Source: Euptelea pleiosperma (lineage: Eukaryota; Streptophyta; Magnoliopsida; Ranunculales; Eupteleaceae). Taken from it: 64,000 nucleotides of DNA. The position numbers and the translations under genes are program-made. Position 1 is the stretch's first letter; the number at the start of each line of letters is the position of its first letter. Of this stretch, positions 57,161 through 64,000 are shown piece after piece. The notes under the pieces were generated by a model. The model did not search any database. It saw only the letters and a program-made list of their open reading frames with translations, and was not told the origin of the DNA. The stretch spans positions 34,294,502 to 34,358,501 of the forward strand of contig CM068547.1 of NCBI GenBank assembly GCA_035048495.1, read 5' to 3'.

Positions 57161-57760
57161 TGACTTTTAGAAATTGGATTGGAGTTATTTTCACGGGTTG
57201 ATTTTAACCCGTGGGAATTTGAGCATTATTAACCATATATAATAGGGTACAAAGATCCAAAGGTTTGAAATCACTAATCAGGTGATTTTTTACCAGCTAG
57301 GGATTGGCCAAACATCCATATGGTCATAGTCCTCTAAGAGTATGCCACGTGGCTCATATTGTGGGCTGTCATCAAAGACGTCTTTGTCCTAATTTGAAGA
57401 CACCGTGTTTTTAAGGTACGGTTTTCAAAAATTCCAAATTTGAAGACACCTCGTTTTCAAGGTGTAACAACAACGAAAGACGTCTGTAAGCAAATGTTTG
57501 ACGATGGAAGGACCATGCACTGTTTGAGCCATGTGGCACGCAACTGTTTTATGATGGAAGGACCACTGTATGAGCCAAAAAAGCCGCCTTCTAAAACTGT
57601 GGTCCGTCGTCAAAGATTTATTGGAAAAAATGGACTGGAAGTTCACGGGTGCACTTTACACCCTACAAACGGAGAAGGTTCAAACTTCAAAGTTCAAACC
57701 ACAAATAACTGTCCCAATATCTCCCTTACAATTCACAATTCACATTCCATATTTTCCAGC

Positions 57761-58105
57761 ATGGCGTCGTCATCCTCTCTAGTGTTCACGGTACGAAGGC
57801 GTGAACCTGAATTGATTGCTCCAGCTAAGCCGACACCCCATGAATTCAAGCACCTCTCAGACATCGAGGACCAAGAAGGTCTTCGATTTCAAATTCCTGT
57901 TATACAGTTTTATCAAAACGATCCTTCTATGGGAGGGAGAGATCCTGTGCAAGTCATAAGAAAGGCGATCGCGGAAGCGCTCGTCTTCTACTACCCATTT
58001 GCGGGTAGGCTTAGGGAAGGAGCTGGCCGGAAGTTTATAGTAGATTGCACTGGTGAAGGTGTCATGTTCATCGAGGCCGATGCTGATGTAACGGCCATGT
58101 TTTAA
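57761..58105 (+). pseudogene. BAHD copy 3, truncated chimera
   Basis: The first 110 codons match exon 1 of the other copies up to IEADADV (58089). The sequence then jumps into the right end of a hAT MITE identical in place to the one in copy 4's intron, reading TAMF and a stop. The rest of exon 1 and all of exon 2 (HTMxD, DFGWG) are missing, so no enzyme can be made. The core promoter is also damaged: the CTATAAATAACTGTCC of other copies is ACAAATAACTGTCC here (about 57700). An upstream in-frame extension exists but is not conserved. Confidence 0.9.
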
Positions 58106-58510
58106 ACAATGATCCCCTTTACATTATTTGCAAAATACCGGCTCAAACCCGCAAAAGAGAGACCACACTTAACATTATAATAGCTGTTATTTTGAAAATA
58201 ACAGTGGATTCCGAGAATCCAATGGTGGTTGCTTTAGTAAAAAGTGAATGCCAGCTCAGTGCTTTCAAAACAGTTGGATTCTCGAAATCCATGCCCGAGA
58301 AGGCCTGTCGCAGGACCCTATCAAAATAGCCGATCCAATAGCCCCACCCATTATAAAATAAGGTTGGTCTCAGGGGACCCCCTTCTTTCTGATCCCTCTC
58401 GGTGTTCTTGGGGTCAGCCCTGGATTCCAATAATCCAACGGTGGTTGTCAGCGTCGAGGTGGCATTACTTTTTCACTTTTTGGGGCGCTGACAACTACCA
58501 TTGGATTTGT
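58087..58510. repeat. Duplicate of BAHD 4 intron segment 60426-60851
   Basis: More than 420 bp match closely, starting at TGTAACGGCC inside the MITE right end and ending at ACCATTGGATTTGT. It proves that copies 3 and 4 share an intron ancestor. The segment itself is a foldback around GGATTCCGAGAATCCAATGG. Confidence 0.92.
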
Positions 58511-58627
58511 CTATCATTTCAGTTGGAAAATATCTTATCTTATGTAGTGTCCATCAATTTGTTGCCATTGTTCATCGTACGTCGTAGGACAAAGTGTTAG
58601 CAAAAGGTCGTACCAATAAAATGAGGT

Positions 58628-58663
58628 CCCCCCCCCCCCCCCCCCCCAAAAAAAAAAAAAAAA
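58628..58663. repeat. C20 followed directly by A16
   Basis: Uninterrupted homopolymer C then homopolymer A. True length may be misestimated by sequencing. Confidence 0.85.
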
Positions 58664-58719
58664 GTAGAGAAAATCTAGCATGCGACGATTATTTCCTGTA
58701 ACACTGTGGGGAGCATAAA

Positions 58720-59020
58720 ATGCACCATCGTGGCACACAATATTCTAGCCCCTACTGACCCATTAATGATTTGGTTTTCCCTTGATGGACCTACACAAAA
58801 CAAATTAGTCTGATTGGTGATCTCTAGCCATTCAATCTGTGTGCCAAAACAACACTTATTGAATTCAACCGTTACAAATCACCCCACAAAAAATGCTCGA
58901 ATTCAATGGGTAGAGATCACCGATCACGCTGATTTTTGGTGTGTAAGATCCATCAAGGATCGATGGACCAGTCATTCACGGGTCAGTTATCATGAAAAAG
59001 AGTGCCACGTGGTTCATGTT
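58720..59020. repeat. GGATGTTTGGCC-family foldback upstream of BAHD 4
   Basis: Inverted AAATTAGTCTGATTGGTGAT and GATCACGCTGATTTTTGG-type arms, with a CACGTG box at 59006-59011. Confidence 0.65.
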
Positions 59021-59165
59021 ATGCTTCCCACGTCACTATAGGAAAAACTCGCCTCCAGGCTAGATTATCAACAATAATAAGACAACGTGGATAACGTTGA
59101 TCCAAAAAAACAAAAAACAACGTAAATCTCATCTTAAAAATCATCCCATCCCCCCCCCACCCAAC

Positions 59166-59300
59166 AAATGTCGACACAGCACTTTTGACTCCCCTAACCC
59201 CAAGTCCTTAATCCCCTAACCCCAAGTCCTTAATCCAACCCACGTTAAGCTTAGTTGGTTAAGGGAGAGTTAACAAAGGGTATGTGTCGACATTCGAAGA
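59166..59300. repeat. ATGTCGACA-ended repeat upstream of BAHD 4
   Basis: AAATGTCGACACAGC and TATGTGTCGACATTCG ends, with an internal 22-bp doublet (CCCCTAACCCCAAGTCCTTA). Its right end is 54 bp from the TATA box. Confidence 0.65.
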
Positions 59301-59353
59301 GGGGGGCTTCAAACTGGACGTTGACCAACCTAGCTGTCACTCCCTATCTCACT

Positions 59354-59362
59354 CTATAAATA
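59354..59362 (+). promoter_or_regulatory. TATA box of BAHD copy 4
   Basis: CTATAAATAACTGTCC and a CCTCCTCCTCC leader, as in copy 1. The promoter is intact although the gene is not. Confidence 0.75.
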
Positions 59363-60145
59363 ACTGTCCCAACCACCAATACAAATCCCCCCTCCTCCTC
59401 CTCCTCCTCTTCCTCCCATCAATAATTCACATAATTTTCCTGCATGGCATCGTCATCTTCTCTAGTGTTCACGGTACGAAGGCGTGAACCCGAATTGATA
59501 TCTCCGGCTAAGCCGACACCCCATGAATTCAAGCACCTCTCAGACATCGATGACCAAGAAGGTCTTAGGTTTCAAATTCCAGTTATACAGTTTTATCAAA
59601 ACGATCCTTCGATGGGAGGGAGAGATCCTGTGCAGGTCATCAGAAAGGCAATCGCAGAAACGCTCGTCTTCTACTACCCATTTGCGGGTAGGCTTAGGGA
59701 AGTAGCTGGCCGGAAGCTTATAGTGGATTGCACTGGGGAGGGTGTCATGTTCATCGAGGCCGATGCTGATGTTAGGCTCAAGCAGTTTGGTGATGCACTT
59801 CAACCGCCTTTCCCGGGCTTGGAGGAACTCCTTTACGACGTTCCCGGCTCTGGAGGTGTCCTTAACTGCCCTTTGCTGTTGATTCAGGTGATATATCGAT
59901 TTTCGGTCTTAAAATTCCTTTTTCAAAGGTGCCAGCTTACTAAGTGGGTAAGGTTTGTAAGTGTTGATACCACGACCTGATGTTGACAACACCTTACCAT
60001 CGTCGTCCCAACGTCCATAACCATTGATGGTCTGGACCTTATGACGACAATGGCCTATGGACAATACTATCATTTCTCTATTAGAAATCGCAAGTACCAA
60101 AAAAGGCAATGCTGGCAATATGACCGTTATAATGGAAATCCCCTT

Positions 60146-60450
60146 CAAGGTTTAAAAGGGGCCGTTATAACGGTATAACGGACTGGGCCGTTACCCTTTA
60201 GTCCATTATAACGGCCGTTATAAGGAATTATAACGCACGGGAAAAAACTGAATAAAACAGGAAAAAAAAGTCGCAAAAATTCAAATTTTGAATAAAATTT
60301 ATACAAGAAAAAATGAAAAATAACTGAAATAACAGATTTTTTCCACACTTTTTTTATAAAATAACGGCCATTATTTTTTGAGCGTTAAAATGGCTCGTAA
60401 CATTACGGGGTAGATCCAAATCCATTGTAACGGCCGTGTTTTAAACAATG
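60146..60450. mobile_element. hAT-type MITE in BAHD 4 intron
   Basis: CAAGGTTTAAAAGGGG and TTTTAAACAATG ends lie between exact ATCCCCTT copies (60138-60145 and 60451-60458). Its right end is the breakpoint partner of copy 3. Confidence 0.92.
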
Positions 60451-61009
60451 ATCCCCTTTACATTATTTGCAAAATACGGGCTCAAACCCGCAAAAAAGAG
60501 ACCACACTTAACATTATAACGGCTGTTATTTTGAAAATAACGGTGGATTCCGAGAATCCAATGGTGGTTTGCTTTAGTAAAAAGTGAATGCTAGCTCAGT
60601 GCTTTCAAAACAGTTGGATTCTCGAAATCCATGCCCGATAAAGCCTGTCGCAGGACCCTATCAAAATAGGCCGATCCAATAGCCCCACCCATTATAAAAT
60701 AAGGTTGGTCTCAAGGGACCCCCTTCTTTCTGATCCCTCTCGGTGTGCTTGGGGTCAGCCTTGGATTCCAATAGTCGAACGGTGGTTGTCAGTGTCGAGG
60801 TGGCATTACTTTTTCACTTTTTGGGGCGCTGACAACTACCATTGGATTTGTGAAATCCATGACCGAGCATGCAAATAATTATATATAAATTATTAACAAT
60901 GGATCAGATCGGATTCAGATATATATAAATAATCAGATCGGATTCAGATACCTCAAGCTAGGGTTTCTTCAATTCATCTGGGATCCTTAGGGAAGAGGAT
61001 CAAGTTGAC

Positions 61010-61422
61010 TCATAAGTACCTCGACCATTCCACCTCAAAAGACCGGCCTGTTAAGGGGAAGAGGATCTAATTACTTAATCCGGGCACATAACAATCCACC
61101 ATGCTTAAGAGCCGACGTCACGGCGACAATCTAGGGGACCCCTTTTTTGTCCCGAAGAAGGCCTCTCGGAGGCGTGCAGGGGAATTTTTCCCGAAAACAC
61201 ACCCCACATCATTGCGGCGATCTAGGGGACCTCTTTTTTGTCTCGAAGAAGACCTCTCGGAGGCGTGTAGGGGAATTTTTCCCAAAAACACACCCCTCGC
61301 AACTCGAACACCAGACGTGGTACCCGCTCTAATGCCAAATGATAAGTACCTCGACCATTCCACCTCAAAAGACCGGCTGTCAAAGGGAAGAGGATCTAAT
61401 TACTTAACCCGGGCACATAACA
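61010..61422 (-). mobile_element. 413-bp TRIM element in BAHD 4 intron
   Basis: Terminal direct repeats 61010-61093 and 61340-61422 (minus-strand TGTTATGTGCCCGGG..GTACTTATCA) have an exact 5-bp TSD TTGAC (61005-61009 and 61423-61427). After the left LTR on the minus strand comes TTTGGCATTAGAGCGGG, an initiator tRNA-Met primer-like site. The interior is a direct tandem pair of an 83-bp unit (GCGATCTAGGGGACC..TTTTTCCCGAAAACACACC). No coding. Confidence 0.9.
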
Positions 61423-62518
61423 TTGACCCTTGCGAACAACTTGATGCACTATCTCACTTTAGCCATTTGGCAAAATGCGGTATCGACCCCATCGTCTCCA
61501 CCCTGAATCCAATCCCTTGACAACCCCACCATCAAAGATTTCGTGATCATCTTTTCATCATCTAATGATTCCTCTTCTTTTAAACGCAGGTTGCCCATCT
61601 CATGTGTGGGGGTTTCATCTTCGCCCTTCGATTGAACCACACCATGAGCGATGCTCCCGGGCTGATCCAATTCATGACCGCTGTGGGGGAGATAGCACGA
61701 GGCGCACGGATCCCATCAGTACAACCAGTGTGGTACCGAGAACTCCTCAATGCCCGAGACCCACCTCGTGTATCGTGTGTGCATCGCGAGTATGATGACG
61801 TGCCTGACACCAAGGGAACACTCATTCCGCTTGATGACATGGCCCACCGATCTTTCTTTTTTGGCCCACAAGAGGTGGCAGCCCTACGTAAGCACGTGCC
61901 ATCTCATCTACGCACGTGCTCAACGTTGGAGATACTCACTGCATGTTTATGGCGATGCCGCACGAGGGAGATTGTGCCGGATCCCGAGGAGGAGGTTCGT
62001 ATAATCTGCATTGTGAGTGCACGTTCAAAGCTCCGCCCAACATTGCCCTCTGGATTCTATGGTAATGCATTCGCATTCCGGTAGCAGTGGCGACAGCCAG
62101 TAAGTTGTGTCAGAATCCGTTAGGTTACGCATTGGAGTTGGTGAAGAACGCCAAGGCGGATGTGACCGATGAGTACATGAAATCAGTGGCGGATTTGATG
62201 GTTATCAAGGGGAGACCCCACTTCGCAGTGGTAAGGACCTATCTCGTATCAGATGTTACACGTGCAGGGTTCATAGAGGTTAATTTTGGATGGGGGAAAG
62301 CAGGTGGACCAGCGAAGGGGGGGTGTAGGGCCCGTTCCTGGGCTGGCAAGCTTCTATATACCGTTCAGGAGAAGCAAAGGTGAGAATGGGATTGTGGTAC
62401 CGATTTGCTTGCTGGGCCCACGATGGACAGGTTCATACTTGAACTAGAGAGCATGATCAAGGAGCCTGTTGAGGACCCTCACAGTCGGACCTCCGTGTCC
62501 ATTGAATCCTCACTCTAA

Positions 62519-63690
62519 ACCAACGGCTTGATGTCTATTGATCAATATGGGTAGTATATAATTGGTGATCATATATCAAGCGTGTCACGTGTGTCAAACA
62601 TGGGGTTACCATTTGGATAGGAGTAGTCCATAGTTATTAATTTGGAGTGCGGCAAAAATATAGCATTGTAGATGCAAGTACAATTTGGGTTTGTCATTAA
62701 AAAAACTGTTTTCAAAAATCTGGATCATCATCCCTTTATGTTTATGGGACTTCCACCTATGGATCATCATCCAAAAATGCTTCCACCACATGGATCTAAG
62801 AGGGTTTAGACTTTTCACTTTAGGACACCAAGCCCTTCTTGCTCAAAAAAAACAAGGTAAAAATAGTAAATAACTTACTCAAACATGGTAAAAGCTCAAA
62901 TAAAAACTATAAAAAACTACACAATGTTAAGAGAAAAGAAAGGGGAATTTGCATTTAAAAATTCAAACTTTTCCTTAATGGGGCTTGTTCTTCTCTTCTT
63001 CTTTTCTTTTAATTTTTCTTTCAAAGTTGCTATATTTTTTTCTCTTTAGTGTTCTTAAAAGTGAAGCCTTCATGGGAGATGTGGGGGAAAATTCATATCT
63101 TTTACCCGCACGATCCTTGAGGATACGGATTGGTAATTGGTAGACGAACCTCCCGGCGTGACCGACCCTACCTCCAAGGATCCTGTAGAATATGTCGGCG
63201 TCCTCCTTCTCTTCCGGACTTGTCCTTTCGCTAACGCCGTCGTGTCTCCGGCCGCTGTGGTACCTGCAAATTACACTCCTACGCTTAAGTTAAGATGGAT
63301 CAAAATACTTTAGGTCTTGTTCTTGATACCTGCCTTTTTCGGTCTCACTCGTACTTTTTCTGTGATCTATTTTCCACTCGATTTTGTTTCCTTTTTATAG
63401 GGCCCCCAACAAAGAGCGCGTCGTTGTTGGGGAGCCTGCAACCGTCGTTTCTTGATAACGGTTTTCTGTTATGCTTCTTGATCTGAGGGGAATGCTTCGT
63501 CCGAGCGCTCTGTAAGTTGACATTGTGAACATCTGGGTCGCCTGCCTGTCGACTTTGGGTGATAAGCCTTTATTTGGCTGGTCGGTCCCTACAGTTGCTC
63601 CGATGTGAAGCATTTTTCATCGGACGGTGTCGTCAGGTGTTCAGATAATGTCAAATATCGATCCTATTGTTTCGACTAGCCCAATACACT
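62519..63690. other. 3' flank of BAHD 4, then unassigned sequence
   Basis: Conserved 3'UTR-like bases follow the stop. 62870-63080 is A/T-rich. From 63090, GC-richer sequence (CCCGGCGTGACCGACCC, CGTCGTGTCTCCGGCCGCTG) resembles LTR or gag leader sequence of a Gypsy element running off the window, but no end is visible. Confidence 0.4.
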
Positions 63691-63693
63691 TGT

Positions 63694-64000
63694 CAGATAA
63701 TGTCGGTAGTTATTCGGACAAAGACGGCCAGCTCCTGCTATTGCAACAGGGTTCATCATTTAGTCAGATGGCGTCGGCAGCTGTTCCGATTAGGACGAAT
63801 GGCTACCCTGTTCCGACTAGATTTATGCTTTAGTAGGACAGTGTTGACAGCTATTCGGACATGGACGGGCGAATTTTGTCGTTGCAACAAGGATCATCTT
63901 TCAGTCGGATGGTGTCGGCAACTGTTCTGATTATGACGAATGGCTACCCCCATTCCGACTAGCCTTATGCTTAAGTCGGACAGTGTCGACCGCTGTTCTG
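63694..64000. repeat. About 140-bp tandem repeats at window end
   Basis: Units begin near 63694, 63834 and 63975 and share GGACGGTGT/GGACAGTGT, GCTATTCGGACA, TTGCAACA(A/G)GG and ACGAATGGCTACCC. The array continues past the window. Probably part of a large LTR or a satellite. Confidence 0.8.

Larger units (their letters stand above)
59444..62518 (+). pseudogene. BAHD copy 4, frameshifted pseudogene
   Basis: Exon 1 (59444-59887) is intact and closest to copy 1. Exon 2 (61590-62518) keeps HTMSD but loses one base near 62080 (FAF, then a stop TAG at 62082), lacks six bases before the GGPAKGG block, and has further indels near 62320 and 62412 that scramble the C-terminus. DFGWG survives as NFGWG but out of the opening frame. 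A protein ending near codon 312 would lack the C-terminal half of the active site. The 1.7-kb intron holds a hAT MITE, the segment shared with copy 3, and a TRIM. Damage is confined to exon 2, so the loss looks recent. Confidence 0.9.

Noticed and set aside
57440..57760. Upstream in-frame extension of BAHD copy 3
   Set aside because: Other copies start at the MASSSS methionine and the extension has no counterpart in them.
63295..63930. Several 60-90 codon frames at the window end
   Set aside because: They read through about 140-bp tandem repeats in different frames with no shared protein, so they are incidental.

Overview
The window is nuclear DNA from a flowering plant. Genes have introns (GT-AG, one GC-AG) and TATA promoters, and typical plant families are present: a ROP-GEF with a PRONE domain, a P-class pentatricopeptide repeat (PPR) protein and BAHD acyltransferases. 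These genes sit among plant-type hAT and MULE MITEs, TRIMs, a Helitron, CACTA, LINE and LTR elements. A magnoliid or other woody early-diverging lineage is a guess from the style of the repeats; nothing here fixes the species.

Layout. 1-7.4 kb: a RopGEF gene on the minus strand, its 3' end cut by the window edge, with three 5'UTR exons and a TATA box near 7430. 7.4-19.3 kb: no gene, but nested small transposons, several with exact target-site duplications (TSDs). 19.4-22.4 kb: a PPR gene on the minus strand with at least five exons. 22.4-24.6 kb: nested MITEs, one starting about 70 bp from the PPR start codon. 25.0-25.4 kb: a short minus-strand gene for a probable secreted peptide, followed by frameshifted tandem peptide repeats. 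26.0-27.9 kb: an intact-looking small LTR element and a TRIM. 29.6-30.6 kb: a decayed CACTA transposase-associated gene. 31-42 kb: mostly repeats, including a Helitron. 42.5-62.5 kb: a tandem cluster of four plus-strand BAHD genes resembling benzyl alcohol O-benzoyltransferase. Copies 1 and 2 are intact two-exon genes (459 codons each), copy 3 is a truncated chimera, and copy 4 is a frameshifted pseudogene. A 3.9-kb non-autonomous LTR retrotransposon and a LINE fragment lie between copies 1 and 2. 63.7 kb to the end: about 140-bp tandem repeats.

Function. The two intact BAHD genes probably make volatile or specialised benzoyl/acyl esters from acyl-CoA. RopGEF would activate ROP GTPases at the plasma membrane, and the PPR protein would act on organelle RNA. 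These genes are neighbours, not a pathway. The most informative content is how the BAHD cluster evolved (duplication, microhomology deletion, promoter loss, G-box-bearing MITE arms upstream of each copy) and a high-resolution record of nested MITE insertions.
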